64,000 nt of DNA from Prevotella sp. (GTDB lineage: Bacteria > Bacteroidota > Bacteroidia > Bacteroidales > Bacteroidaceae). Below, in pieces: positions 34,501 through 43,050 of this stretch. Under the pieces are notes generated by a model. That model was not told the DNA's origin and made no database searches. It saw only the letters and a program-made list of their open reading frames with translations. The translations under genes were made by a program, and so were the position numbers. The DNA lies in assembly GCA_017417465.1 (NCBI GenBank), contig JAFPZD010000072.1:1-64000 (forward strand), given 5' to 3'. Each line of letters opens with the position of its first letter. The first letter of the stretch is position 1.

Positions 34501-35036
34501 TGAACCTGCTGCTGGCCGACGAGGGTACGGAGGCACGGAGGCACGAGGGTGCGAAGGTTCAGAGGTACGAGGACAGCTCTGATGCTGAAGCCGATGCCCG
34601 AATTGAATGGCGAGACGGCGAACTGGTGCTCATCACGGAGCGACCGGTGGCAGCGCTCGACCTAGTGGTGGAGCATGCGGCTAACGATGTGGAGTGGACA
34701 CTGGCCGACGCCGGCTGGCAGGTGAGTGAGAGCCGCAGTGGCAACAGTAGCCACGTCATCGTCTATTCGCTGACGGGGCGTGAGCTGCCCGTAGGCGAGA
34801 CTGTGTTGGCACGCTTCGGCGATGGCGACGTTGCTGTCAGCCGTGCCATGCTGGTGGATGGCGATGCTCGCGAGGTGAGCGTGATTCTGACAGGTACGCC
34901 GACAGCTATTCTCGTACCTCCGCACCTCAGCACCTCCGCACTCCCCGTCTACAACACGGGCGGTGTCCGCCAAGACAACGATGCCCTGCGCAGTGGTGTC
35001 TACATCAGCCGAGGTAAGAAACATGTTGTGAAGTAA
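31572..35036 (+). CDS. Large secreted EYFWDxDPG-repeat / CARDB / LRR protein with internal dockerin
   Basis: 1154 residues. The signal region (HAALMALALTMGWLQTAA) is followed by three repeats starting EYFWDADPGFGQG near 36, 114 and 193, related to those of the protein at 20595. A beta region follows, then fibronectin-like and CARDB domains (about 490-680; LPDLVVSSIETPEVAEAGNT), LRRs (720-830) and a diverged dockerin (about 924-981; GDANLDCRVNVADLQHTINY and RSINVLDVVRLVNLLL). The C-terminus (SGVYISRGKKHVVK) resembles the T9SS-type sorting tails of Prevotella proteins. Two octamer-repeat segments are in frame (EGTEARRHEGAKVQRYED, about 983-1000; LVPPHLSTSALP, about 1111-1126). Middle gene of the operon; 24 bp precede the next gene. 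Confidence 0.8.
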   Translation: MSKFFRQHAALMALALTMGWLQTAAQTASPPVVSDAEYFWDADPGFGQGRPIAITPGKNVNLQNLQIPATGLAAGEHVLGLRARTSLGWGATITQRVNVADASIHSGEQRVEAVEYFWDTDPGFGRGQSVAITPGKDVDLQSLQIPATGLAAGEHILGVRARTSLGWGPTMTQRVSVADASLHDSSRLQITGIEYFWNEDPGYGHGTFVAVEPGQSVSLDDLQIPSAETHGDSKLFIRALGNQGWGPTVAYDIMVDAEGHYTLNAQAETSIETRNYQSLSEALADFADRGVGDDITLEVTTTGTDYALDATTEEQAECLQRITQQMSASNTPRHQKTVSFTAAEGSGNKLSVTTTAAALPTVVGFFAQTKLENVALTINGTAYDFSAAAERTAEVCSEEQTSRVNLSQISSKVKVSWQAQPHDGTTLTGFTSNGSGDLPAMTISNSGTSLDSLAYRVTLSDEQSMPLCEYTYYIYVHAKMANQQFTSLSPADGSSLDPVKTTLTWNAVGDALGYRLSISTDGGEAQQIELTAPEYELNVASGHHYAWTVTAIGFCDELTSQEQTFSGRLLPDLVVSSIETPEVAEAGNTIQVRATVKNQGEAATTEGKWIDRIYRVVNSTDFAQAEPAGELYHRGNLAAGESYEVTFTINVPMVDAGQLRVFVETDRAGNVLELDETNNRTMSTTAAELKPFYVDAADLAALRKLYSDFGGTQWNGTPWNVTSEIIKDGNWSGVTFNSDGQVTAINLQGRGLTGELSQTTAPQLPQLTSLNLSHNALEGDAAAFVTVTPSLKTLDLSYNCLCDLSGALPSTLTQVNVGCQSMDRSATFSELGAALPDNLSGVLPSIAMYDASKRTFGFDGYFDMTSNSDLWGQCSWRMKLINGSLQQEADRSVAYREDSGHEVSMRIYNGNTWNDMHLTIDYATGDANLDCRVNVADLQHTINYAVNDSHPRTFFNYQAADLKADRSINVLDVVRLVNLLLADEGTEARRHEGAKVQRYEDSSDAEADARIEWRDGELVLITERPVAALDLVVEHAANDVEWTLADAGWQVSESRSGNSSHVIVYSLTGRELPVGETVLARFGDGDVAVSRAMLVDGDAREVSVILTGTPTAILVPPHLSTSALPVYNTGGVRQDNDALRSGVYISRGKKHVVK
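34520..34572 (+). repeat. Octamer repeat in frame, left-arm type
   Basis: GAGGGTACGGAGGCACGGAG and following units, ending GGTACGAGGACAGCTCTG, a degenerate form of the core seen at 15699-15835. Confidence 0.7.
34905..34951 (+). repeat. Octamer repeat in frame, right-arm type
   Basis: GCTATTCTCGTACCTCCGCA and following units match the right side of the element (ACTATTCTCGTACCCCC) at 15791 onward. Confidence 0.7.
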
Positions 35037-35060
35037 TCCGAAAGAAAAAGACCCGAAGAT

Positions 35061-38000
35061 ATGAAGCAAAACTTCAGATATACACTGCTGCTGATGTCCA
35101 GTCTGCTGCTGTACCACAGCAGCAAAGCCAGCAACAAACTCAGTATCGCTGACATCAGCGGCGCTATGGGCGCACGGGTAACACTACCCGTCTACCTGAC
35201 CAATAGCAACAGCGAGATTGTGGCGGCCCAGTTCCGACTGACGGTGCCTGACGGTGTGACAGTCGACACGGAGTCGGCACGCCCCAATGCGAACCGTGCG
35301 AAGAACCACACGGTGGTGGTACAGCAGAACACGGGCAGCTACACCGTCATGCTCTTTTCGTCCAACAACAGTCCCATTGCGGGCAACTCAGGACAGCTGC
35401 TGACCGTAGACTTGCTGGTGGGCACGGGATTTACGCCCGGCGGAGCCTACAGCCTGACACTCTCGGACGTGATTATCAGTAGCAAGGAGGGCGAGAATGT
35501 GGGCAACGACTTCAGTAGTGCACAGCTTCACATTGGCGAGGTGACCGACTTCGTGGTGACCGACGTGAAGTCGGGTGTCACCACCGTCACCCCGGGTGAT
35601 GAACTGCCCGTTTCCTGGACGGTGAGCAACCAGGGCGGTCTGGCGGCTACGGGCGGCTGGAGCGAACAAGTGTCGCTGGTGGGCAGTAATGGCCGCACGC
35701 AGCTGTTGGGCACCGTCTATAGCGATGCTTCCGCCTTACAGGCCGGCGCCACCGTGAGCCGACAGTCGGTGTTCGTCGTCCCCGAGCTGCCTGGCATGGA
35801 CGGCAACGTGCAGGTGGAAGTGCGTCTGCTGCCCAATGCCGATGCCGGCGAGATGCCCGAATACCAGACCAACAACACCACGCGCTCGGCCACGACTGTA
35901 GCACTGGGCAAACGCCTCACACTCACCGTGCCAGCAACAGCGACGGAGGGCAACCTGCCACTGCGTTGTCTGCTGGCCCGCAGTGGCGACTGGACGAAAG
36001 CACAGACCTTTAACGTCAGCATCGCTGGCGACAGCCGCCTGACCGGTCCGAAGCAGGTGACCATCGCCGCCGGACAGTCATCGGCCTACTTCTATCTGAA
36101 CCTGCACGACGATGCCCTCATCAACCAGCAAAGCCACTTTACCATCACCGCCAGCGGCAACGGCTACGATGCCTTCAGCGCACAGATGGAGGTTGAGGAC
36201 AACGAATATCCCTCACTCGGTCTGCAGGTGTCAAAAAGCACAGTGACCGAGGGCGAAAGTTTTCAGTTGACCGTGACCATCCCAAAGCCAGTCAGTGAAC
36301 CGCTCGAAGTCGCTCTCTATTGCGAACAAGCAAAGCGTTTTAACTTCAATCCTCAGGTGACCATTGCTGCCGGTAAGACGTCAGCTACGGTCAGCGTTGA
36401 GGCTATCGACGATGCGGAGGTGAGCGATGTGCTCTCAGTAGCCTTCACGGCTACGGCTCCACGTTATGAAACGGCAGAAGGGCTGGTGTTGCTCGTTGAC
36501 AATGACATGCCCGACATTGAGCTGACACTGATGCCTACAACGGTCAGTGAAGGTGCCGGTGCCACAGCCGTCATTGGAACTGTGCGCAAGTTGAACAGGC
36601 ACGACAGCAAGATAACTGTTCAGTTGGGCGATAATAGTGCAGGACGAATCTATTATTCATCGCCGACATTGCTTTTGGAGAAAGGCGTTGAAGAAGCTCA
36701 ATTCAGCATTGGGGTAAAGGATAATGCCACGGTGGATGGTGATCTGGCGGTGGACGTCACGGCGGCTATCTACATTTCTTCGTGCAGTTGTGCTGCGCAA
36801 GGATCGTCTGGCGGCAGTGTGACCAAGCGCCTGACGGTCGTCGACGACGACGGCCCCGCGCTGCGCCTCACCTGTGGCTCGACAACCATGCTTGAAGGCT
36901 CGCATGACAACACACTGACCATAGAGCGCAACACCTCGACAGCCTCAGCATTGACCGTGACGCTCAGCAGTGACCATGACAACCTGCTGAGTTACAGTCA
37001 TACGGTTACGATTCCTGCCGGTCAACGTTCAGTGACGGTGACTGTGGCGGCTAAAGACAACGACGTTCAAGGCGACAACCAGACCATCGTGTTCCAAGCG
37101 CAGGCCAGTGGCTTTGCTACCGGCACCTGCTGGGTGATGTTGACCGACCAGACATTGCCCGACGTGAGCATACCTTCGCTGACAACAGACCAGACGGAAT
37201 TTGTGACGGGGGGCGAGATGACAGTGACGCTCACGGTGGCGAACACTGGTAAAGCGCCTTTCACCGCACCGGCTCCCGTTGTGCTCTATCTGTCGGGCAG
37301 CAGCAGTGAACTGGATCGCCTCTACTTACAAGAGGACTTGCAGCCCGGTGCTTCGAAGGTGCTGAGCAAAACGGTGACACTGCCCGAACAATTGGGACAG
37401 GCAGTGCTGACCGCGGAAATCAATCATGACCGTAGCGCAGCAGAGTTGCTCTATGCTAATAACAGGTCGCAGGGCGTAAGCATTGAACTGCTGTCGCCAT
37501 TCACAGCAACCGTCACTCCTGACAAGAATCGATACCTGAAGGGGGAAACCGTTCAGCTGACAGGACGGGCTACGGGAAAGGGAACAGCCAGAACCGATGT
37601 CGAAGTCTATATTGTACAGAATGGTACGCGCCAGGTTATTCCTGCCAAGACTGACGGCGCAGGACGCTTCACTGCAACATGGACACCTTATCCCGCACAG
37701 ATGGGACGCTTCTCGGTAGGCGCCTGCTATCCGGGCGAAGCAGCGACTACTGCCCAGGCAACGGTCGATATATTGGGCTTGCGACTGGAGCAGAACGACT
37801 ACATCATTTGCGAGACGCTTGTCGGTGAGCCTTATAGTGGCGCAATCGGTATTGTGAACCCTGGACAGGTGGCTCAGACAGTGAGCAATGTGGAGATACT
37901 GCAGAAGCCTGCCGACTGTATGGTAGATATCAGTAGGCTGACAACGATACCTGCCGACGGCACCGTACAACTGGAATACACGCTGACAGGGTTCAACGTC

Positions 38001-41000
38001 ACCAAGGGCAACGACTGGGAACAGTTGCAGCTGCGTCTGACGACGAACGAAGGCTCGACACTCGACGTCACGGCCTATTATTACTGTCGATCACCAAAAG
38101 GGCTGTTGGAAGCCAGCGTCAGCAGCATCAAGACCACGATGGTCAAAGGACAGCAGCGCGACTATAGTTTTACGGTCACTAATCGCGGCAAAGGTCAGAC
38201 GGGACGCATAACACTGTTGCTGCCCAACGTGTCTTGGATGGCTGCCGTCACCCCAACGGACATGGGGTCGCTGGACTATGGCGAGTCGGCCGAGGTTATC
38301 CTGAGGTTGACGCCCGCCAATGACATGCCGCTGAACGTACCACAGACCGGGCGCATTGCCCTGAACCAGGAAAATGGCAACGGCCTGCCCATAGACTATT
38401 CTATTGAGCCGGTGTCAGACAACAAAGGCACGCTCGTTGTCGACGTGGTGGACGAATACACCTACTACGCCGTGGTGCCCGATGCTGACGGTAGCCGCAT
38501 GATGGCACGTGCAGCTGCCTCGCAACCGCACGTCAGTGGTGCAACGGTCGTCGTGAAACATCCTGTCACGGGGGCTGCCCTCGGCAGTGGCGTGACAGGC
38601 GCCGACGGGCGATTCACGGTGGAGCTGCCTGAGGGCTACTACACCATCAATGTAACGGAGCCCAACCACGACGCCTATTCAGGCACGGTGATGCTCGACC
38701 CTGGTACGACCAACTTGCAGGATGTCTTCATCAGCTTCAAGGCCATCACCTACTCATGGGAGGTCGTAGAGACAGAAGTGGAGGATGAATACCACGTAGA
38801 GACCACCGTGAAATATGAGACCAACGTGCCGAAACCGGTGGTGATAATGACGCTGCCAAAGGAAGCGCCGCAACCTAACAGCATCATTCCCATTGTCGTG
38901 ACCAACAAGGGGCTTATCACGGCCAATAACCCTGTGTTCAGTCTCTCGGCTGACGGCGGATTTGAAGTGGAGGTACTCAATGGAGAAGAACTGAAATCGC
39001 TGGCACCACAGCAGTCGTTCGTGTTCTATGCCCTGTACAAGAAGTCGCAGACGGCAGGTAGCCGCCGACGGGCTGAAGAAAACGTTACGGATGAGCCTAA
39101 TCCTTGCCGCGGGCTCTATGCGGCCATCTGGTTGCACTACCTTTGTGGAACAGAAGACCAGCTGTTAGAGCAGATTGCTGCTGGTCGATGGGGCGAATGT
39201 GGCGCAGTTGGCGGTGGCGGAGGTGGAAGCTTCGGAGGCGGTGCTGTCACGAGTGCACCTTGGGGCGGCCCTGGCAAGGGAGGTGGCCCCGCATCACCAG
39301 CCAGCGTTGCCAATAAAAGTACTGATTCACAGAATAACGAAAACAACTATGGTAATGGTGGCACGACTCCAGTCCGTAATTGTAATCCATACATAGTGGC
39401 TATAGCTAAAGCACTCGCTGACTGTGCCAACGGTTTAATAAAGAATTGCATGCCAGATGCCATTGGAGCTATATATGAGGCTTTATTAAAAGACAAGGAA
39501 TCACTTATAGAGAGAATGGAAGAAGGTATCATCAAAGGAATTGATGAGAGTGATGAGTTTATTTCTTTTCTAAAAGATGTTATAGAAACAAAAGACAAAA
39601 TCGACTGTTTGTATTCCATTGGAGAGTGTGTGGCAGCCTTCCAAATACTGATAACTGGCGGTGCGACAAGTCGTAAAGAGATGCCTGCCAATCGTCAAGC
39701 CACCTTATCTGTTTTAGAGGATTTCCTCGGAAAGTTCGAAAAGGCTCAACAAGAGCTGGAGGCAAAGGCGAATTACTATTTAGAGGTATTTGGCGGTGAC
39801 TATTGGTTGGATAGTGACAGAGAGGAACTGTCCGCTTTTATCCAAGCAATTGGTGATTGCAAGTCAAACGGGACTATTGTCCTAACTAACGACGCGGCTA
39901 ATAAACGGCCCAAGAACATCACTCTGGAACAGGCAACAGCATTTGTGAGAAGAGTGAATAACACATTAACTTCAAGTGAGAATCCTGACAAGATTGATTT
40001 AACCAAGTTGAGACACTATATTGAAGAGGCCCGGCTGATAGAAATTCAAGCTATCGACGCGGGTTTTGAAAACACGTGTGCCATGCTTGAGGATTCTTAT
40101 AAAAAAACAGTCGAGTACGTAGACGAGCAAAATAATTCTGTTTGTGCTTCTATCTCTTTACAGTTCTCGCAGACGATGACGCTGACGCGACAGGCCTTCC
40201 GAGGCACGCTGACTGTATTTAATGGGCACGACACAGCGGCTATGAAAAATGTGAAGCTGAATCTGGAAGTGCGCGACGAGGACGGGCAACTTGCCACACA
40301 ACATGAATTCCAAATCAGTGCTGAGTCGCTACAGCAGTTCAGCGGAGAGCTGAGCCTGACCAGTGGTTGGACGCTGGATGCCCAACGGACAGGCACGGCC
40401 ACTATTCTGTTCATCCCCACGAAGTACGCTGCCCCTGACACGGAAAGAGTCTACTCTTTTGGTGGCACGCTGACCTACGAAGATCCTTTCACTGGATTGA
40501 ATGTCTCACGCGAGCTCTATCCCGTCAGTCTCACGGTGAAGCCATCGCCCGACCTGGAGTTGACCTACTTCATGCAGCGTGACATTCTGGGTGACGATCC
40601 GCTGACGCTCGATGTCGTGGAGCCAAGCCATCCGGCAGAGTTTGCCCTGCTCATACAAAATCATGGCAATGGCGAGGCTACGAATGTGCGCATGGTGACC
40701 AACCAGCCCGAAATCATTGACAACGAGAAAGGACTGGCCATTGACTTCCAGCTGCTGAGTTCCATCCTTAATGGCAAGGAAACGTCGCTGGCGCTTGGAC
40801 AGAGTGTGGCTACCGACTTTGGCTCAATCCCCGCTGATGGCACAGCATACGCGCAGTGGATGTTTGAGAGCACTCTGCTGGGGCACTTCACTGAATATGA
40901 TGTGAAAGCTACCCACGTGACCAGCTACGGTAATCCTGACCTGTCACTGCTCGACACGGTGACGGTCCATGAGCTGATTCATGGCTTTGACCTCTCAACT

Positions 41001-42377
41001 CCTCAACTCCCCAACTCCTCAACTCCTGTTAGGGCTTTCCTTGTCAACGATGTGGCTGACGCAGCCGACCTGCCTGACGTGGTCTACTTTACCGATGGTC
41101 GACAGCTGCCGCTGAATATGGCCAGTGGCGTGGCGAGCGAGCAAAAGAGCATGTCTGAATTTGTGCTGACAGTCAATGGATCTGCTGGCAGTTGGAACTA
41201 TGGTTCTATTGCCGATCCAACAGGTGGACAACTGAAACTGGCCAACGTTGTTCGCAAGAGCGATGGCAAGTCGCTGCCACCAGACTGTTTCTGGCAGACG
41301 GACCGTACACTGCTCGACGGTATGGAGTGGCTCTACGAACATCGTCTGCACTTTGCTGACAGCCTAGCTGCAAGTCAGGAACAGTATATAGTAACATTTG
41401 ACTTTGTTATTGATGTTTCACTTGCCGTTGAGAGCCTCTCAGGTGCGCCCTCCATAGACCAAGTGGCTAAAGAGCCCGTAAAAACGATTACCGTAGTGTT
41501 CAACAAGGACATCCAACAGGAAACATTTACTACTGCCGACTTGCGACTCTGCTGCCAAGGTGAAGTGCTCAATGCCTCGGAAATAGGCATCCAGCCTATC
41601 AGTGGACGAGAGTTCCAGGTGGATTTATCGGCACTGACCCAGGCTGATGGCTACTACACGCTGACGGTTCAGACAGCCCATATTACTGGAATCGATGGAG
41701 CCCCAGGTAAGGATGGACGACAGACGGAATGGATACAGTACACCAGCCCCCTTAATTTTTCTGTCAACGTAATACCGGCTGAAGGTGGCATTGTGGCTCC
41801 TGGTGTGGTGAGTGTCCCATACGGCCAGGCGGTCAATTTCCAGGCTACGCCCAACGAGGGATACAATTTCGCTGCCTGGATGGTGGGTGACGAGGTGGTT
41901 GGCCGTGATGTAACCTATAGCATGGCAGTGATGCCCACCTCCACTCTGACGGCAATGTTTACGCCACGAAGCTTTCTGGTTACGATTACCGCAGACAGCA
42001 GTCTTGGCACCGTTGACGGCGGTGGAACCGGCTACTATACTTACGGTCAGGAACTCGCGTTGGTGGCTAAGCCGATTGCCGGACAACGGTTGGAAGGCTG
42101 GTATGTAGATGGTCAGCAGATAGCAACATCTGTATCCCTGACACTGACCGTTTCGCGTGAAATGACCGTCGAGGCACGCTTTGTTGAAGACTATAAACGG
42201 GGTGACGTGAATGCTGATGGCCAGGTAGGCATTGGCGACATCGTGGCCGTCACCAATGTCATGGCGGGCATCTCGAGGGATCCAGAGACTGTAGCCCGTG
42301 CCGACGTAAGTGGCGACGGTGAAGTCGGCATCGGCGACATTGTAGCTATTACCAACATCATGGCGGGTGTCTATTAA
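35061..42377 (+). CDS. 2438-aa multidomain surface protein: cohesin-like N-terminus, dockerin C-terminus
   Basis: Signal peptide about 1-23. Residues 25-155 fit a cohesin/carbohydrate-binding beta-sandwich (ISGAMGARVTLPVYL, AAQFRLTVPDGVTVD, GNSGQLLTVDLLV). CARDB-type (165-285, 712-810) and about four Calx-beta-type domains (288-710) follow, then macroglobulin-like strands and a carboxypeptidase-regulatory-like domain (about 1130-1225). A Gly-rich linker (1380-1411) precedes an AT-rich, helical, Cys-containing module (about 1417-1690). More beta domains, InlB-B-type repeats (2232-2377; FSVNVIPAEGGIVAPG) and two dockerin repeats (2379-2437) end the chain. Residues about 1979-1990 (STPQLPNSSTPV) come from a CTCAACTC repeat. 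Last gene of the operon. A scaffold role is inferred from having both cohesin-like and dockerin modules. Confidence 0.8.
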   Translation: MKQNFRYTLLLMSSLLLYHSSKASNKLSIADISGAMGARVTLPVYLTNSNSEIVAAQFRLTVPDGVTVDTESARPNANRAKNHTVVVQQNTGSYTVMLFSSNNSPIAGNSGQLLTVDLLVGTGFTPGGAYSLTLSDVIISSKEGENVGNDFSSAQLHIGEVTDFVVTDVKSGVTTVTPGDELPVSWTVSNQGGLAATGGWSEQVSLVGSNGRTQLLGTVYSDASALQAGATVSRQSVFVVPELPGMDGNVQVEVRLLPNADAGEMPEYQTNNTTRSATTVALGKRLTLTVPATATEGNLPLRCLLARSGDWTKAQTFNVSIAGDSRLTGPKQVTIAAGQSSAYFYLNLHDDALINQQSHFTITASGNGYDAFSAQMEVEDNEYPSLGLQVSKSTVTEGESFQLTVTIPKPVSEPLEVALYCEQAKRFNFNPQVTIAAGKTSATVSVEAIDDAEVSDVLSVAFTATAPRYETAEGLVLLVDNDMPDIELTLMPTTVSEGAGATAVIGTVRKLNRHDSKITVQLGDNSAGRIYYSSPTLLLEKGVEEAQFSIGVKDNATVDGDLAVDVTAAIYISSCSCAAQGSSGGSVTKRLTVVDDDGPALRLTCGSTTMLEGSHDNTLTIERNTSTASALTVTLSSDHDNLLSYSHTVTIPAGQRSVTVTVAAKDNDVQGDNQTIVFQAQASGFATGTCWVMLTDQTLPDVSIPSLTTDQTEFVTGGEMTVTLTVANTGKAPFTAPAPVVLYLSGSSSELDRLYLQEDLQPGASKVLSKTVTLPEQLGQAVLTAEINHDRSAAELLYANNRSQGVSIELLSPFTATVTPDKNRYLKGETVQLTGRATGKGTARTDVEVYIVQNGTRQVIPAKTDGAGRFTATWTPYPAQMGRFSVGACYPGEAATTAQATVDILGLRLEQNDYIICETLVGEPYSGAIGIVNPGQVAQTVSNVEILQKPADCMVDISRLTTIPADGTVQLEYTLTGFNVTKGNDWEQLQLRLTTNEGSTLDVTAYYYCRSPKGLLEASVSSIKTTMVKGQQRDYSFTVTNRGKGQTGRITLLLPNVSWMAAVTPTDMGSLDYGESAEVILRLTPANDMPLNVPQTGRIALNQENGNGLPIDYSIEPVSDNKGTLVVDVVDEYTYYAVVPDADGSRMMARAAASQPHVSGATVVVKHPVTGAALGSGVTGADGRFTVELPEGYYTINVTEPNHDAYSGTVMLDPGTTNLQDVFISFKAITYSWEVVETEVEDEYHVETTVKYETNVPKPVVIMTLPKEAPQPNSIIPIVVTNKGLITANNPVFSLSADGGFEVEVLNGEELKSLAPQQSFVFYALYKKSQTAGSRRRAEENVTDEPNPCRGLYAAIWLHYLCGTEDQLLEQIAAGRWGECGAVGGGGGGSFGGGAVTSAPWGGPGKGGGPASPASVANKSTDSQNNENNYGNGGTTPVRNCNPYIVAIAKALADCANGLIKNCMPDAIGAIYEALLKDKESLIERMEEGIIKGIDESDEFISFLKDVIETKDKIDCLYSIGECVAAFQILITGGATSRKEMPANRQATLSVLEDFLGKFEKAQQELEAKANYYLEVFGGDYWLDSDREELSAFIQAIGDCKSNGTIVLTNDAANKRPKNITLEQATAFVRRVNNTLTSSENPDKIDLTKLRHYIEEARLIEIQAIDAGFENTCAMLEDSYKKTVEYVDEQNNSVCASISLQFSQTMTLTRQAFRGTLTVFNGHDTAAMKNVKLNLEVRDEDGQLATQHEFQISAESLQQFSGELSLTSGWTLDAQRTGTATILFIPTKYAAPDTERVYSFGGTLTYEDPFTGLNVSRELYPVSLTVKPSPDLELTYFMQRDILGDDPLTLDVVEPSHPAEFALLIQNHGNGEATNVRMVTNQPEIIDNEKGLAIDFQLLSSILNGKETSLALGQSVATDFGSIPADGTAYAQWMFESTLLGHFTEYDVKATHVTSYGNPDLSLLDTVTVHELIHGFDLSTPQLPNSSTPVRAFLVNDVADAADLPDVVYFTDGRQLPLNMASGVASEQKSMSEFVLTVNGSAGSWNYGSIADPTGGQLKLANVVRKSDGKSLPPDCFWQTDRTLLDGMEWLYEHRLHFADSLAASQEQYIVTFDFVIDVSLAVESLSGAPSIDQVAKEPVKTITVVFNKDIQQETFTTADLRLCCQGEVLNASEIGIQPISGREFQVDLSALTQADGYYTLTVQTAHITGIDGAPGKDGRQTEWIQYTSPLNFSVNVIPAEGGIVAPGVVSVPYGQAVNFQATPNEGYNFAAWMVGDEVVGRDVTYSMAVMPTSTLTAMFTPRSFLVTITADSSLGTVDGGGTGYYTYGQELALVAKPIAGQRLEGWYVDGQQIATSVSLTLTVSREMTVEARFVEDYKRGDVNADGQVGIGDIVAVTNVMAGISRDPETVARADVSGDGEVGIGDIVAITNIMAGVY
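40996..41030 (+). repeat. Heptamer-type repeat in frame in the 2438-aa gene
   Basis: CTCAACTCCTCAACTCCCCA and following units match the CTAACTC/CTCAACTC heptamers of intergenic arrays at 52.7-59.3 kb. Confidence 0.8.
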
Positions 42378-42397
42378 AATCCGTCACTGCTATTACT

Positions 42398-42431
42398 GAG
42401 GGCGTGCCTGATTCTGGCATGCCCTCTTTTT
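42398..42431 (+). terminator. Terminator of the second beta-helix operon
   Basis: GAGGGCGTGCC (42398-42408) pairs with GGCATGCCCTC (42416-42426), followed by TTTTT. Confidence 0.85.
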
Positions 42432-42476
42432 ATCTCTATTTAACTCCTTTGGTCCCTCTATCTCCTCCAAAAACTA

Positions 42477-42484
42477 TACCTTTG
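42477..42484 (+). promoter_or_regulatory. -7 element of the ECF sigma operon
   Basis: TACCTTTG; leader of about 95 nt. No response-regulator palindrome at the standard distance. Confidence 0.55.
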
Positions 42485-42582
42485 CGCTGTCATATGAAAC
42501 TTGAATAAAATTAGAGAAAAAGTGAGGCTGCGATGTCACAAAATTGCGGTCTTTACGTATTATAAGTAAAGAGACAGTCTGA

Positions 42583-43050
42583 ATGACACAAGAAGAGTAC
42601 AAGGAAGAAGTGCGACGGCTGCGGCCACGACTGCTGCAGACGGCACGGCGATACCTGAGCGAGGACGATGCCGAAGACACGGTACAGGACGTGCTGCTAC
42701 GCCTGTGGCAGATGGTTGGCACGCTCCGCATGCCTATCGACGCGCTGGCCATTGTGCTCGTCCGCAACTTCTGCGTCGACAAGCGGAGACGACAAAAGCC
42801 GCTGCAAGCTTTGAGTGTCAACTACGAACAGACCGAAGAAACTGAGACTGACGAGCGCATTGAGCGCGTACTGGCGATGATAGACACGCTGCCCACCCTC
42901 CAGCAGACCATACTACGGCTTCGGCATATCGAGGGAATGGAGATGAGAGAGATTGCCGAACTGACAGGCAGCAGCGAGGTGGCCATACGCAAGACGCTGA
43001 GCCGCGCACGACAAACATTGAAACAACAATACGAGAAACGATATGAATAA
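42583..43050 (+). CDS. ECF-type RNA polymerase sigma factor
   Basis: 155 residues. Region 2 (about 10-75) has ARRYLSEDDAEDTVQDVLLRLW; region 4 (about 95-150) has LPTLQQTILRLRHIEGMEMR and the helix-turn-helix EIAELTGSSEVAIRKTLSRA. It would direct RNA polymerase to a small set of promoters. Its stop overlaps the next gene by eight bases; that gene encodes a single-pass membrane protein likely to act as its anti-sigma factor. Confidence 0.92.
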   Translation: MTQEEYKEEVRRLRPRLLQTARRYLSEDDAEDTVQDVLLRLWQMVGTLRMPIDALAIVLVRNFCVDKRRRQKPLQALSVNYEQTEETETDERIERVLAMIDTLPTLQQTILRLRHIEGMEMREIAELTGSSEVAIRKTLSRARQTLKQQYEKRYE

